Source of the DNA: Bacteroidia bacterium
GTDB lineage: Bacteria; Bacteroidota; Bacteroidia; Flavobacteriales_D; Sanyastnellaceae
Assembly (NCBI GenBank): GCA_030427925.1
Contig: JAUICJ010000007.1
Location: forward strand, 55,104-119,103
Direction of reading: 5' to 3'
Length of the DNA: 64,000 nt
The notes under the pieces were generated by a model that was not told the DNA's origin, did not search any database, and saw only the letters and a list, made by a program, of their open reading frames with translations. The translations under genes and the position numbers were made by a program. Shown here piece after piece: positions 8,758 through 19,379 of the stretch (positions are counted from its first letter, which is position 1; every line of letters starts with the position of its first letter).

Positions 8758-10332
8758 ATGAAAAAGCTCCGAGGAATCCTGGTTGTGGTCAGCGCCTTCG
8801 CGCTGGCTTGGTCCTCGGGAATGCTGCCTCATGCGACCGACGCGCCTTATTCGGTCCACGAATGGCGGCAGCGCGACGCCTTGTCCCAAACGCTTCGTTA
8901 CCTGGAGCCGGGCCGGGGTTTTTTCGAGCCTGCCATCCACTTTGAACACGCGGAGGGCGGTCGCGGTGCGGGGGAATTTACGGGCCTTTACTACCTGAAT
9001 GCCCTCCTTTGGAAAGGGGTGGGGGAGCCGGTTCCCTGGACGTTGCGGTGGACGCAAGCCGTGTTTTTGATTTTGGGGTTGTGGGCCTTGGCCCGGGCGG
9101 TGGCGCATTGGTCGGGCAAGCCTGCGGTGGGTTCTGCTGCTGCGCTGGCGGTTTTCGCCTCGCCGTTGATTCAATTTTATGGGGTCAATTATTTGGTCAA
9201 TTCCAGCGCGTTGATGGCCGTTTTCATAGCTTGGTGGTTCGCCGCGCGGAGCGAACAGCCGGGGCGCAATGCCCGATTGGAGTTGCTCGGTGCGTCCCTG
9301 CTGCTGGCGTTAGCGGGGCTGCTGCGACCGACCATGCTCATCGGGGGCGCGCCGGTATTGGTTCGCTGGTTGCGCGTTCGCCCGACTTCCTGGGCGTGGG
9401 CAGGATCGTGCGGCGGAGGGGCGGTTGCCTTGGTGGTGGCCTGGGTGCTTTGGGCCAAATCCTATAACGCCGCCCACGATTCCACGTACTTCCTCACCAC
9501 CGTGCGGCCGCTTTGGTCCACGGCCGATGCCTTGGCTGTTTGGGAGGAATTGGTGACGGTTCGGTTGCAAGACCTGTTCGATGTGAAGGTGCGCTGGGGG
9601 GCGGCGGGCATCGCGGCCATTACGCTGTTCCGTGCGCGGCATGAGGCGGGACGATTCGCAAATGGCTTGGTGCTCACCGTACTGGCCTTTGGGGCCTACG
9701 GCGTGTTGTGGTTCAGCAACTTGGACGTTCACGACTATTACCTTTTGGAGGGCTTGATGGTGGTGCCGTTGTTCGTGACGTGGGTGGCGGACGTTTGGGA
9801 TGGAGAGCGCCTGAAGTGGTGGGGCGTGGGGGTGTTCGTTTTGGCATTTGTTCTTCAAGCGGCGCACAGTGTTGCCCGCAACCAAATGAAGTGGGGGCGA
9901 ACCGATGGGGTGTTGGTGGAGCGGTTGGTGTCCGAGGAAGAGCGGGCGGAGTGGAAGTGGTTTCATTGGGACCAGCGCAATCGGTGGTCCGCACTGTCCG
10001 AGCTTCCTCAGTACCTCGAAGCGTGGGGTGTTCCCGATTCGGCGCGGGTGTTGAGCGTGCCCGATGGCTCTCCCAACGTTTCGCTGACGCGCATCGGAAG
10101 GATGGGCTTCACGAGTTTATATGAAACCGACCTCCGCGCGGGTGAGCGGGCGGCCTGGGCGTTTGAGCGCGGGGCGTCTTACTTGATCGTGAACCAGCCG
10201 GACCTTTTAGAAGAAGGCAATTGGGGGCATTGGTTGGCTTACCCCGTAGGCGTCCACAGGAACGTGCAGGTGTTTGATTTGCGTGCTGCAGCAGCAGGTG
10301 AGGGTGACAAATTGTCAGCCGATGTGGATTGA
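8758..10332 (+). CDS. GT-C fold membrane glycosyltransferase (glycosyltransferase family 39-like)
   Basis: A polytopic membrane protein of 524 residues, resembling the ArnT/PMT-type glycosyltransferases that use polyprenyl-linked sugars. The start MKKLRG at 8758 gives an N-terminal membrane helix. The first periplasmic loop carries VHEWRQRDALSQTLRYL, placed like the conserved acidic catalytic loop of the family. About nine or ten further hydrophobic segments follow, and then a soluble C-terminal domain of roughly 170 residues. Acceptor and sugar cannot be read from the sequence. It stands alone between the divergent topA and a new promoter before miaB. Confidence 0.7.
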   Translation: MKKLRGILVVVSAFALAWSSGMLPHATDAPYSVHEWRQRDALSQTLRYLEPGRGFFEPAIHFEHAEGGRGAGEFTGLYYLNALLWKGVGEPVPWTLRWTQAVFLILGLWALARAVAHWSGKPAVGSAAALAVFASPLIQFYGVNYLVNSSALMAVFIAWWFAARSEQPGRNARLELLGASLLLALAGLLRPTMLIGGAPVLVRWLRVRPTSWAWAGSCGGGAVALVVAWVLWAKSYNAAHDSTYFLTTVRPLWSTADALAVWEELVTVRLQDLFDVKVRWGAAGIAAITLFRARHEAGRFANGLVLTVLAFGAYGVLWFSNLDVHDYYLLEGLMVVPLFVTWVADVWDGERLKWWGVGVFVLAFVLQAAHSVARNQMKWGRTDGVLVERLVSEEERAEWKWFHWDQRNRWSALSELPQYLEAWGVPDSARVLSVPDGSPNVSLTRIGRMGFTSLYETDLRAGERAAWAFERGASYLIVNQPDLLEEGNWGHWLAYPVGVHRNVQVFDLRAAAAGEGDKLSADVD

Positions 10333-10342
10333 GTTAACTTTG
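10312..10342 (+). promoter_or_regulatory. Bacteroidota-type promoter for miaB
   Basis: TTG at 10312-10314, 20 bp spacer, then TAACTTTG at 10335-10342, a full match to the TAnnTTTG element. Transcription would start around 10349, giving a leader of about 15 nt before miaB. The -33 element lies inside the end of the preceding gene. Confidence 0.65.
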
Positions 10343-10364
10343 CAGTTCAAGCTACCGCCCGAAC

Positions 10365-11816
10365 ATGAACGATTCGTCCCACCGACCGCAACACGCTGAC
10401 GCCCTGCTTTCCGAAGAACTGCAAGGTGCCCCCACCGTTGTGCCGGCCCAGCCGACCCACACGAAAAAGCTCTACCTCGAGAGTTATGGCTGTCAAATGA
10501 ACTTCAGTGACTCGGAAATTGTGGCGAGCATCCTCGACGGTGCGGGATATGCCACCACCCGAAATGAGGAGGAGGCGGATTTGATTTTGCTCAACACTTG
10601 CGCCATTCGCGACAACGCCGAACAGCGCGTGCTCAAGCGGCTCACCCAGTTCAAGCAAGCAAAGCGCAATCGGCCGAAATTGGTCGTCGGGGTGTTGGGG
10701 TGCATGGCCGAGCGGCTGCGGGAGAACCTGCTGGAACAGCAGAAGCTCGTGGATTTGGTGGTGGGTCCGGATGCCTATCGGGATTTGCCCAACCTCGTGG
10801 AGCAAGTCCACGGAGGCCAAAAGGCCGTCAACGTGTTGCTGAGCCGAGAAGAGACTTACGCGGAGATCAGCCCCGTTCGACTCGATGCCAATGGCATCAC
10901 CGCCTTCATCAGCATCATGCGCGGTTGCGACAACATGTGCAGTTTTTGCGTCGTGCCCTTTACCCGCGGGCGGGAGCGCAGCCGGGACCCGCAGAGCATC
11001 GTGCGGGAAGCGAAGGAGTTGTTCGAACAAGGCTACCGCGAGGTCACGCTTTTGGGCCAAAACGTGGACAGCTACAAGTGGAACATCGACAACAAAGGCC
11101 AAATCAAGAACGCCGACGAACCCGTCGTCCGCTTTGCGGAACTGCTCGAGCTCGTCGCCTCCGTTCATCCGGATCTGCGCGTCCGATTCTCCACGTCCCA
11201 CCCAAAGGACATGACCGATGACGTGTTGCACGCCATGGCGCGCCACGAAAACATCTGCAAGTACATCCACTTGCCGGTGCAGTCCGGCAACAGCGACGTG
11301 CTGAAGCGCATGAACCGGGGCTATACGCGCGAGTGGTACTTGGATCGCATTGCTGCCATTCGCCGCATCCTTCCCGGGTGTTCCATTTCCACCGATGTCA
11401 TTGCAGGGTTCTGCGGCGAGACCGAAGCGGAGCACCAGGATACGCTTTCCCTTATGCGGGAAGTGAAGTACGACATGGCCTACATGTTCAAGTACTCCGA
11501 ACGCCCCCGGACCCTCGCCGAACGCAAATTCGAGGACGACGTGCCGGAAGAAGTGAAGGGCCGGCGGTTGAGGGAAATCATTGAATTGCAAGGTGAGCAC
11601 AGCTTGGCCGGAGCGGAGCGGCTCGTCGGCCAGGTGCACAAAGTCCTCATCGAAGGGGTTTCGAAAAAGAGCGAGGAAGAGCTGTTCGGGCGGACGACCC
11701 ACAACACCATTGCGGTCTTTCCGAGGGGGGAGCACCGCGCTGGTGAATATGTCCATGTGCACGCCACCGACCGGTCTTCGGTCACGTTGCGAGGAACCGT
11801 GGTACCAGCACCCTGA
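10365..11816 (+). CDS. miaB: tRNA-2-methylthio-N6-isopentenyladenosine synthase MiaB
   Basis: Radical SAM methylthiotransferase that adds the 2-methylthio group to i6A37 of tRNAs. The 483-residue protein shows the three expected parts. The N-terminal UPF0004 domain contains [13 protein letters not shown] (Cys43) and LNTCAIR (Cys79). The radical SAM domain has the CxxxCxxC triad CDNMCSFC (Cys188, 192, 195). A C-terminal TRAM domain follows. An extra 35 residues precede the family start. Three bases separate it from the sigma-54 activator gene, so the two are cotranscribed. Confidence 0.97.
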   Translation: MNDSSHRPQHADALLSEELQGAPTVVPAQPTHTKKLYLESYGCQMNFSDSEIVASILDGAGYATTRNEEEADLILLNTCAIRDNAEQRVLKRLTQFKQAKRNRPKLVVGVLGCMAERLRENLLEQQKLVDLVVGPDAYRDLPNLVEQVHGGQKAVNVLLSREETYAEISPVRLDANGITAFISIMRGCDNMCSFCVVPFTRGRERSRDPQSIVREAKELFEQGYREVTLLGQNVDSYKWNIDNKGQIKNADEPVVRFAELLELVASVHPDLRVRFSTSHPKDMTDDVLHAMARHENICKYIHLPVQSGNSDVLKRMNRGYTREWYLDRIAAIRRILPGCSISTDVIAGFCGETEAEHQDTLSLMREVKYDMAYMFKYSERPRTLAERKFEDDVPEEVKGRRLREIIELQGEHSLAGAERLVGQVHKVLIEGVSKKSEEELFGRTTHNTIAVFPRGEHRAGEYVHVHATDRSSVTLRGTVVPAP

Positions 11817-11819
11817 GCC

Positions 11820-13022
11820 ATGGACACCGCTTCCATCAAACGCCGATTTGGCATCATCGGAACCGATGCGGCGCTGGATCGCGCCATAGGGATCGCAGCG
11901 CAGGTTGCGGCCACCGAGATTTCGGTGTTGGTTTTGGGTGAAAGTGGAGTGGGAAAAGAGGTGTTGCCACGCATCGTTCACCAATTCAGCGCCCGCAAAC
12001 ACGGCCCGTACATCGCGGTCAATTGCGGAGCAATCCCGGAGGGCACCATCGATTCTGAATTGTTCGGTCACGAAAAGGGCGCGTTCACGGGCGCCACGGA
12101 TGCGAGAAAGGGGTATTTCGAAGAGGCGAATGGCGGCACCATTTTCTTGGATGAAGTGGCGGAATTGCCGGTGACTACGCAGGTTCGGTTGTTGCGGGTT
12201 TTGGAGACCGGGGAGTTCATCCGCGTGGGGTCTTCCAAGGTCCAAAAAACCGACGTGCGCGTGGTGGCCGCCACCAACGTCAACTTTGCAAGTGCCATCG
12301 AAGCGGGGCGGTTCCGGGAAGATTTGTTTTACCGCTTGAGCCAAGTGCCTGTGCACGTGCCGCCTCTGCGCGAACGGTCGGGCGACATTCACATGCTGTT
12401 CCGCAAGTTCACCACGGACTTTTGCGAGCAATACCGGATGCCTCCCTTGCGGTTGACACCGGACGCAGTGGAGGTGCTTGAGCACTACCCTTGGCCAGGA
12501 AACATCCGGCAATTGAAGAACACGACCGAGCAAATGTCCATCCTCGAAGTCGACCGCACCATCGACAGCGACACCCTGCTCGGCTACCTCCCTGAAACTC
12601 CCCGGTCCAGTGTCTCCTTGGCGACCACATCCCGAGACAGCGGTCGCGGAATGGACGAACGCGAAATCCTCTACAAGGTGCTGTTCGACATGCGATCGGA
12701 ATTGGCGGATTTGAAACAGCTGGTGGTCGGGCTCGCAGCAAAGTCCCACTTGACGGATGAGGACGAGGCGTTGGTGGAGCGGCTGGTGCGTGGGGAGCAT
12801 CCGGTGCCGACGCGTTTGGCCTTGCCCGAGGCGCGCACCGATTACGACGAAGAACAACCGGCGGATGAAGTAGAGGAAGTGTTCTCGTTGCAGGATTCCG
12901 AGCGGGATTTGATTCGCAAGGCCTTGGAAAAGCACCGCAACCGCAGGAAGAACGCAGCGAAGGAGTTGGGCATCTCGGAGCGCACGCTGTATCGGAAAAT
13001 CAAAGAGTACGGATTGAAATGA
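11820..13022 (+). CDS. Sigma-54 interaction domain transcriptional regulator, no receiver domain
   Basis: Enhancer-binding activator of sigma-54 RNA polymerase, 400 residues. The AAA+ domain starts almost at the N-terminus: Walker A GESGVGKE (40-47), the sigma-54 contact loop GAFTGA (87-92), Walker B GTIFLDE (106-112). The C-terminus has a Fis-type helix-turn-helix (KNAAKELGISERTLYRKIKE). There is no response-regulator or GAF/PAS domain, so activity may be set by amount, by a partner, or by the acidic linker of about 120 residues between the AAA+ and Fis parts. It overlaps lptE by 4 bp. A miaB-activator-lptE-secG order is common in Bacteroidota as far as I recall. Confidence 0.92.
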   Translation: MDTASIKRRFGIIGTDAALDRAIGIAAQVAATEISVLVLGESGVGKEVLPRIVHQFSARKHGPYIAVNCGAIPEGTIDSELFGHEKGAFTGATDARKGYFEEANGGTIFLDEVAELPVTTQVRLLRVLETGEFIRVGSSKVQKTDVRVVAATNVNFASAIEAGRFREDLFYRLSQVPVHVPPLRERSGDIHMLFRKFTTDFCEQYRMPPLRLTPDAVEVLEHYPWPGNIRQLKNTTEQMSILEVDRTIDSDTLLGYLPETPRSSVSLATTSRDSGRGMDEREILYKVLFDMRSELADLKQLVVGLAAKSHLTDEDEALVERLVRGEHPVPTRLALPEARTDYDEEQPADEVEEVFSLQDSERDLIRKALEKHRNRRKNAAKELGISERTLYRKIKEYGLK

Positions 13023-13504
13023 GGGGCTTCCTGACCGCGTGTTTGGTTCTGTTGGGCTGCGGCATTTACTCGCCGTACGGCGCCTCCACGTCAGGGGCAA
13101 AGACGTGCAGCGTGGCCCCTTTTGATCCCGTCAGCCCTTATGTTTCCGCTTCTGCGGCGCTTGTGCTCACGGAATCGTTGCGCGACCGGATCCAGCGGCA
13201 ATCAACCTTGCGGTTGGTGGACGACGGTGGGGAGCTGACTTACCGCGCGGAGGTGGTGGATTGGAATGTTTCCCCGATCAACATTCAAGGTGACGAAACG
13301 GCCGCCGCGAACCGCCTGACGATTCGCGTGGAGCTCCACTACGAGAACACGCTCGAGCCGGATTTGAGTGTGGACAAATCGTTCTCCCGCTTTGCTGATT
13401 ACACGAGCGACCAAGACTTGTCGGTCGTCGAGGATGCGCTCGTCGAAGACATTGGGGAGCAGCTTTCTCAGGACATTTTCAACGCCACGTTGGGCAACTG
13501 GTAA
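13019..13504 (+). CDS. lptE: LptE-family LPS-assembly lipoprotein
   Basis: A 161-residue lipoprotein with signal peptide and lipobox LLGC (Cys15), then GIYSPYGAS, a start typical of LptE-like proteins that plug the LptD barrel during lipopolysaccharide export. The central part (ESLRDRIQRQSTLRLV...ADLTYRAEV-like pattern) and the C-terminal helix fit the family. Its start overlaps the stop of the sigma-54 activator (ATGA). The assignment relies on fold pattern, length and position before secG, since sequence conservation in this family is low. Confidence 0.75.
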   Translation: MRGFLTACLVLLGCGIYSPYGASTSGAKTCSVAPFDPVSPYVSASAALVLTESLRDRIQRQSTLRLVDDGGELTYRAEVVDWNVSPINIQGDETAAANRLTIRVELHYENTLEPDLSVDKSFSRFADYTSDQDLSVVEDALVEDIGEQLSQDIFNATLGNW

Positions 13505-13522
13505 CCCCTTAATTTAGGCCAA

Positions 13523-14368
13523 ATGAACGCCCCATTCGCCTCCCTGTCCGCCGACCGCATCAGTGCGTTGCTCGCTGCGCCCCATGACGTGACGGGCTCG
13601 GATTTGGACGGGCTGCGCGTTTGGCGCGACCGCTTTCCCTACACCACAGGGCTTGACATCTTGGTGGCCAAGGCGGCCGCAGCAGCGGGCTCGGTCGATC
13701 AACACGCCGAGCTGCTTCGTGCCGCAGCCAACGCATCCTCGCGCGATGGGCTGTTCCACCTGTTCGTTCGGCCACGGCTCGTTGAAGAGGCCATTGCGTT
13801 CGCGGATGAGGTGGACCAAACCGATGACGTCAACGAAAACGTCACGGAGGCGGCTGCTGAAGCAGTCGAGGAGGAAGCGGTTGAAGAAAGCGCGCCGACA
13901 CCGGACGGGGTGCAGCGCGAAGTGCTCTTGGCCGCCATCCAAAGCAGCATCGAGCAAGATGTTCGGGAATGGGAGCACCCGGTGGTCCCTGCTGTTGGAG
14001 GCCGGTCGGGCTATGCCCAGTGGCTTGCGGCACGGGCGCGTGGCACGGGATTCGGTGCTGCCCCAGCCGATGCCGCGCCTGCGCCGAAGGGGCAGGACCA
14101 ACTCATTGACGCGTTCATTGCCGCCAACCCGCGGATCGGAAGGTTGCGCGAAGTGGATGGGTCGGTGGAGGATTTGGCCCGCCAAAGCGTGCTCGAAGAC
14201 GCCACCCTGGTCACGGAAACCATGGCCCGCGTTTACGCGAAACAAGGGCAAATCGGCAAGGCGCGCAAAGCTTACAAGCTCTTGGCCTTGAAATATCCAG
14301 CAAAAAGTACTTATTTTGCAGCCCAATTGAAACAGCTGGGCAATTCCTCGTCCAGCAGTGATGCATAA
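13523..14368 (+). CDS. Conserved hypothetical protein with C-terminal TPR-like segment
   Basis: 281 residues, no signal peptide and no membrane helix. The N-terminal 90 residues are helical (RISALLAAPHDVTG...). The middle, about residues 95-190, is acidic and low in complexity (Glu- and Ala-rich, then Ala/Pro-rich). The end (LVTETMARVYAKQGQIGKARKAYKLLALKYP) looks like one tetratricopeptide repeat. It sits 18 bp after lptE and 18 bp before secG. A protein of this kind is often found between these two genes in Bacteroidota, but no function can be stated. Confidence 0.75.
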   Translation: MNAPFASLSADRISALLAAPHDVTGSDLDGLRVWRDRFPYTTGLDILVAKAAAAAGSVDQHAELLRAAANASSRDGLFHLFVRPRLVEEAIAFADEVDQTDDVNENVTEAAAEAVEEEAVEESAPTPDGVQREVLLAAIQSSIEQDVREWEHPVVPAVGGRSGYAQWLAARARGTGFGAAPADAAPAPKGQDQLIDAFIAANPRIGRLREVDGSVEDLARQSVLEDATLVTETMARVYAKQGQIGKARKAYKLLALKYPAKSTYFAAQLKQLGNSSSSSDA

Positions 14369-14386
14369 CGACTCAAACGAACGACA

Positions 14387-14704
14387 ATGGGTTATTTCTT
14401 GATGGTGGTCATCCTGGTGGTGTGTGTGCTCCTGGGTGCAGTGATTCTGGTCCAAAACCCGAAGGGAGGTGGATTGGCGACCGGTTTCCAAGGCGCTGGC
14501 CAAGTTGGTGGCGTGCAAAAGACCGTTGACTTTTTGGAAAAGGCGACCTGGTACCTCACGGGCGCGCTCTTCGTGCTGTGCATCGTTGCGGGCATGTTCT
14601 TCGGAAACGCCACCCAGGACGTGGGCATCGACGAGACCATTCTGCCCCAAACGACCATGCCTGCGGGCGGAACGGTTGACGGAGGGAGCGCGGCCGGCGA
14701 ATGA
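14387..14704 (+). CDS. secG: Preprotein translocase subunit SecG
   Basis: Small membrane subunit of the SecYEG translocon, 105 residues. Two membrane helices are visible (about residues 2-22 and 54-73) separated by the cytoplasmic signature LVQNPKGGGLATGFQGAGQV. The acidic, Gly-rich C-terminus is periplasmic or disordered. It is the last gene of the miaB-to-secG run and is followed by a strong terminator. Confidence 0.95.
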   Translation: MGYFLMVVILVVCVLLGAVILVQNPKGGGLATGFQGAGQVGGVQKTVDFLEKATWYLTGALFVLCIVAGMFFGNATQDVGIDETILPQTTMPAGGTVDGGSAAGE

Positions 14705-14735
14705 CCCGATCCGTCCGACTTGCCGCTTGAGGCGG

Positions 14736-14776
14736 AAAAAATGTGCCAGCTTGTCAGAAGCTGGCACATTTTTTTT
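14736..14776 (+). terminator. Rho-independent terminator after secG
   Basis: Perfect stem of at least 12 bp (ATGTGCCAGCTT paired with AAGCTGGCACAT) with a 5-nt loop, followed by a T-run and preceded by an A-run. It ends the secG transcript and separates it from groES. The A-run upstream means it could also work in the other direction. Confidence 0.92.
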
Positions 14777-14901
14777 GTCCCACAGGCAGGATTGTCAGCA
14801 TCCCTGGTCGAACGGCGGTTTGGCATAGAATTCGACTAGCAGGGTGCGTCTTCCCGATCGCGGAGAGACAAGAAATCAACTCAAATCACATCCATTACAC
14901 C

Positions 14902-15177
14902 ATGTCTGTATCAATCAAACCCCTTGCGGACCGAGTTCTCGTAGAACCCGCCGCAGCTGAAGAGAAGACCGCCAGCGGAATCATCATTCCGGACACGGCG
15001 AAGGAGAAGCCCCAGCGGGGCATTGTGGTGGCCGTCGGACCCGGCAAGCCGGATGAACCGACGACGGTGAAAGTCGGCGACAGCGTGCTGTACGGCAAGT
15101 ACTCGGGCACGGAGTTGGCGCACGAAGGGAAGGACTACATGATCATGCGAGAGAGCGACATCCTCGCGGTGCTCTGA
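14902..15177 (+). CDS. groES: Co-chaperonin GroES
   Basis: Seven-subunit lid of the GroEL folding chamber, 91 residues. The start at 14902 gives [16 protein letters not shown], the normal N-terminus. The mobile loop ([19 protein letters not shown]) and the roof region (GKYSGTEL) are present, and the protein ends ...RESDILAVL. The frame is open upstream to 14743, but that stretch includes the secG terminator. groEL follows 37 bp later. No CIRCE-type inverted repeat was seen in the 125 bp upstream. Confidence 0.98.
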   Translation: MSVSIKPLADRVLVEPAAAEEKTASGIIIPDTAKEKPQRGIVVAVGPGKPDEPTTVKVGDSVLYGKYSGTELAHEGKDYMIMRESDILAVL

Positions 15178-15187
15178 TTGCGGTTGA

Positions 15188-16852
<1,665 letters not shown>

Positions 16853-16878
16853 GCCGATTCAGAAACAACATGCAGCGA

Positions 16879-16910
16879 AACCGCGTCCGGACTCCGGGCG
16901 CGGTTTTTTT
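16879..16910 (+). terminator. Rho-independent terminator after groEL
   Basis: Stem AACCGCG (16879-16885) paired with CGCGGTT (16899-16905), with an inner CCGG/CCGG pair around an ACT loop, followed directly by a run of T. Confidence 0.9.
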
Positions 16911-16935
16911 GTGTGCACGACCGGCTTGGGCGCTG

Positions 16936-16943
16936 TACTTTTG
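16936..16943 (+). promoter_or_regulatory. Possible -7 promoter element of gldA
   Basis: TACTTTTG matches TAnnTTTG and ends 8 bp before the gldA start, so the transcript would have almost no leader. The nearest TTTG is at 16908-16911, a 24-bp spacing that is longer than usual. Confidence 0.4.
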
Positions 16944-16951
16944 GCCTTGCA

Positions 16952-17656
16952 ATGGGCATCCAAATTCACCACGTTACGAAGCAATTCGGCGCCCAAAAAG
17001 CGCTGAACGACCTGAGCCTTGAAGTCCCCGACGGCCAAGTGCTCGGCTTGCTCGGGCCCAACGGTGCGGGCAAGTCCACGCTGATGCGGCTCATCACCGG
17101 TTACCTGCCTCCGACGAAAGGAACGGTGCGGGTCGCGGGGTTTGACGTTCAGGACGTTCCCGAAGAGACCCGGCGCCGGGTGGGCTATTTGCCCGAACAC
17201 AATCCCCTCCACACCGAGATGTACGTCACGGAATACCTCCGCTTCGTTGCGGGCATTCACCACATCGAACGCGCGGATGAGCGCGTCGAGCAGGTCATCG
17301 CGGAAGTGGGGTTGACTCCCGAGCGGCACAAGGAAATCGGCCAGTTGTCCAAGGGATATCGCCAGCGCGTGGGCCTTGCGCAGGCGCTGATTCACGAGCC
17401 GGAAGTCCTCATCCTCGACGAACCCACCTCCGGCCTCGACCCGAACCAGCTCGTGGAGGTGCGGGCCTTGATCCGCCGCGTGGGTGCGCAGCGCACGGTG
17501 ATTTTGTCGACGCACGTGATGCAGGAAGTGGAGGCGATGTGCGACCGCGTGGTCCTCATCAAGCAAGGCCAAATCGTCGGAGACGGCCCCACCTCCGAGT
17601 TCGCCTCGCAACCCGGCGGATTGGAACTCGCCTTTAAAACTCTGACCGGAGCTTGA
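16952..17656 (+). CDS. gldA: ABC transporter ATP-binding protein GldA
   Basis: ATPase subunit of the Gld ABC transporter (GldA with the permeases GldF and GldG) linked to gliding in Flavobacteriia. 234 residues from the start at 16952: Walker A GPNGAGKST (35-43), signature LSKGYRQRVGLAQAL, Walker B LILDEPTSGLD and the switch histidine in STH. The frame is open upstream to 16913, but those codons run through the groEL terminator and have no family resemblance. The permease genes are not in this window. Its stop overlaps the rsgA start. A different ABC export function cannot be excluded. Confidence 0.8.
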   Translation: MGIQIHHVTKQFGAQKALNDLSLEVPDGQVLGLLGPNGAGKSTLMRLITGYLPPTKGTVRVAGFDVQDVPEETRRRVGYLPEHNPLHTEMYVTEYLRFVAGIHHIERADERVEQVIAEVGLTPERHKEIGQLSKGYRQRVGLAQALIHEPEVLILDEPTSGLDPNQLVEVRALIRRVGAQRTVILSTHVMQEVEAMCDRVVLIKQGQIVGDGPTSEFASQPGGLELAFKTLTGA

Positions 17657-18591
17657 TGGAAGGCACCGTCTTCCGTTCGACCGGTTCGTGGTACGACGTC
17701 CGAACCGATGAAGGCGGGGCGTTCGCGTGCCGGGCGAAGGGGAAACTTCGGCTCAAAGGGGACCGATCGACGAATCCCGTGGCCATCGGCGACCGGGTGG
17801 ACTTCGCCGTGGAGGAGGATGGAACGGGCGTGGTTTCACGGATCCATGAACGGCGCAACCGCATTGTGCGCCGCGCGGTGAATTTGGCGCGGGAATCGCA
17901 CGTGGTGGCCGCGAACGTGGACCGGGCGTTCTTGGTGGTGACGGTCGGCGAGCCGGCGACGAGCAGCGGGTTCATCGACCGGTTCTTGGTGTCGGCGGAG
18001 GCGTTTGGGGTGCCGACCACGCTGGTGTTCAACAAGGTGGACGCGGTGCTGCCGGACACGCGGGAGGCCGATCGGCTGGAGGAACTGGAGGCGAACTACG
18101 CGATGGCGGGGTACGCAAGTGTGCGCACGTCGGCGATGACGGGGGAGGGCGTCGGCGATTTGGCCCAAATCCTGACCGCGGGCAACAACCTCTTTTCCGG
18201 CCATTCCGGCGTCGGAAAGAGCAGCCTCATCAACCGACTTGTTCCCGGACTTGAACTGCGCACCTCCGAGGTGTCTGAAACCCACGGCAAGGGCAAGCAC
18301 ACCACCACGTTCGCGGAGATGTTTCCGCTTCCTGATCGAGCGGGCTTCATCATGGACACCCCGGGCATCAAAGGATTTGGGTTGGTCCACTTGGATCGGG
18401 AGACGCTGCATCACCACTTTCCCGAGCTCTTCGCACGGCTGCCGGACTGTCGATTTCACAACTGCCTCCACCGGACGGAACCGGGTTGCGCAGTGCGCGA
18501 AGCGGCAGAATCCGGCGAAATTTCGGTGGAACGCTACTTCAATTACCTCGAATTGTACGAGGGCTGGGACGAGCAGAACAGTTACCGCTGA
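17656..18591 (+). CDS. rsgA: Ribosome small-subunit-dependent GTPase A (RsgA)
   Basis: Circularly permuted GTPase that helps late maturation of the 30S subunit. 311 residues from the ATG at 17656. The order of parts is diagnostic: an OB-fold N-terminal domain, the G4 motif NKVD (126-129) ahead of the G1 P-loop GHSGVGKS (182-189), then G3 DTPG, and a C-terminal zinc-binding domain (DCRFHNCLHRTEPGCAV). It shares one base with the gldA stop. Its last 10 bp overlap the end of cysQ on the other strand. Confidence 0.96.
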   Translation: MEGTVFRSTGSWYDVRTDEGGAFACRAKGKLRLKGDRSTNPVAIGDRVDFAVEEDGTGVVSRIHERRNRIVRRAVNLARESHVVAANVDRAFLVVTVGEPATSSGFIDRFLVSAEAFGVPTTLVFNKVDAVLPDTREADRLEELEANYAMAGYASVRTSAMTGEGVGDLAQILTAGNNLFSGHSGVGKSSLINRLVPGLELRTSEVSETHGKGKHTTTFAEMFPLPDRAGFIMDTPGIKGFGLVHLDRETLHHHFPELFARLPDCRFHNCLHRTEPGCAVREAAESGEISVERYFNYLELYEGWDEQNSYR

Positions 18592-19379
18592 ACGCGCGAG
18601 ACCCACAGGCCGTGGACCCAAAGGCTCGGCTTGTTGTAGGTGAGGGGCGCCCCGGTCGCTGCATCGCGGACGCTCAGTCCCAAGGCGCGCAGCACCCCAT
18701 CTCCGGCGGCGCAGTCCCATTCCATGTAGGACCCCGTGCGGCTGTGGATGTCAGCCACTCCCGACGCCACCAAGCAAAACTTCAACGCGCCGCTGACCGG
18801 TTCGGAGACCACCTCGTCGAGCGATACCCCCGGTGGAAGCAGTTCACTCAACGGTGCACGTTCATTGCGGCTGGTGACCAAGCGATAGGGGGGGACGGGT
18901 GGCTGGGGAGTCAGGGCGGTGCGATCGCCCCCGTTGAGGGGTTCGCAGTGGGCGCCGTGGTTGGCGAGCCCGCTGAAGATTTGGCCTCCACACGGATCGG
19001 CCACCACCCCGATGATCGGCCCTTCCGGCCCGCACAACGCGATGTTCACGGCAAAACCCTCCCGGTAGCGCAGGAAGGCCTCCGTACCATCCAGCGGGTC
19101 CACCACCCAAAACCACGTCCAACTGCGGCGCACATCCCAAGGCACCTGCTCCCCTTCCTCACTCAACACCGGCAAGTTCGACGGAGCCAGCACACGAAGA
19201 ATCGTGGCATGCGAGGCGTAATCGGCCTGCGAAACCGGCGAGCCATCCCCTTTGTGCTCGACGCCCAACTCGTCGTCGTGCACGTCGACCCATTTCAACA
19301 AAGCGTGTGACGCTGCGCGCGCGGCATCCACCGCCAAATCGCGCAAGGCCGTCCAACTCAAGTCAGGGGAAGATTGCAT
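18582..19379 (-). CDS. cysQ: 3'(2'),5'-bisphosphate nucleotidase CysQ (inositol monophosphatase family)
   Basis: Hydrolyses 3'-phosphoadenosine 5'-phosphate left by sulfate activation. The 265-residue protein carries the metal-dependent phosphatase motifs of the family: a SEEGEQVPW acidic site, VVDPLDGTEAFL, and the C-terminal EWDCAAGDGVLRALG. The start at 19379 touches the promoter of the divergent TPP-controlled gene. A TAACTTGC box lies 4 bp before the start codon on the minus strand (19384-19391). Another substrate of the same superfamily is possible. Confidence 0.88.
   Translation of the reverse strand: MQSSPDLSWTALRDLAVDAARAASHALLKWVDVHDDELGVEHKGDGSPVSQADYASHATILRVLAPSNLPVLSEEGEQVPWDVRRSWTWFWVVDPLDGTEAFLRYREGFAVNIALCGPEGPIIGVVADPCGGQIFSGLANHGAHCEPLNGGDRTALTPQPPVPPYRLVTSRNERAPLSELLPPGVSLDEVVSEPVSGALKFCLVASGVADIHSRTGSYMEWDCAAGDGVLRALGLSVRDAATGAPLTYNKPSLWVHGLWVSRVQR

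Noticed and set aside
10347..13100. A 917-codon open frame on the minus strand
   Set aside because: It lies opposite miaB and the sigma-54 activator, which have clear motifs. The frame has no recognisable domain and is His/Arg/Pro-rich, as expected for the antisense of GC-rich genes.
14777..14901. Heat-shock operator (CIRCE) or clear promoter before groES
   Set aside because: No inverted repeat of the CIRCE type was found. The best -7 candidate (TAGAATTC) is only a partial match and has no well-spaced -33 element.
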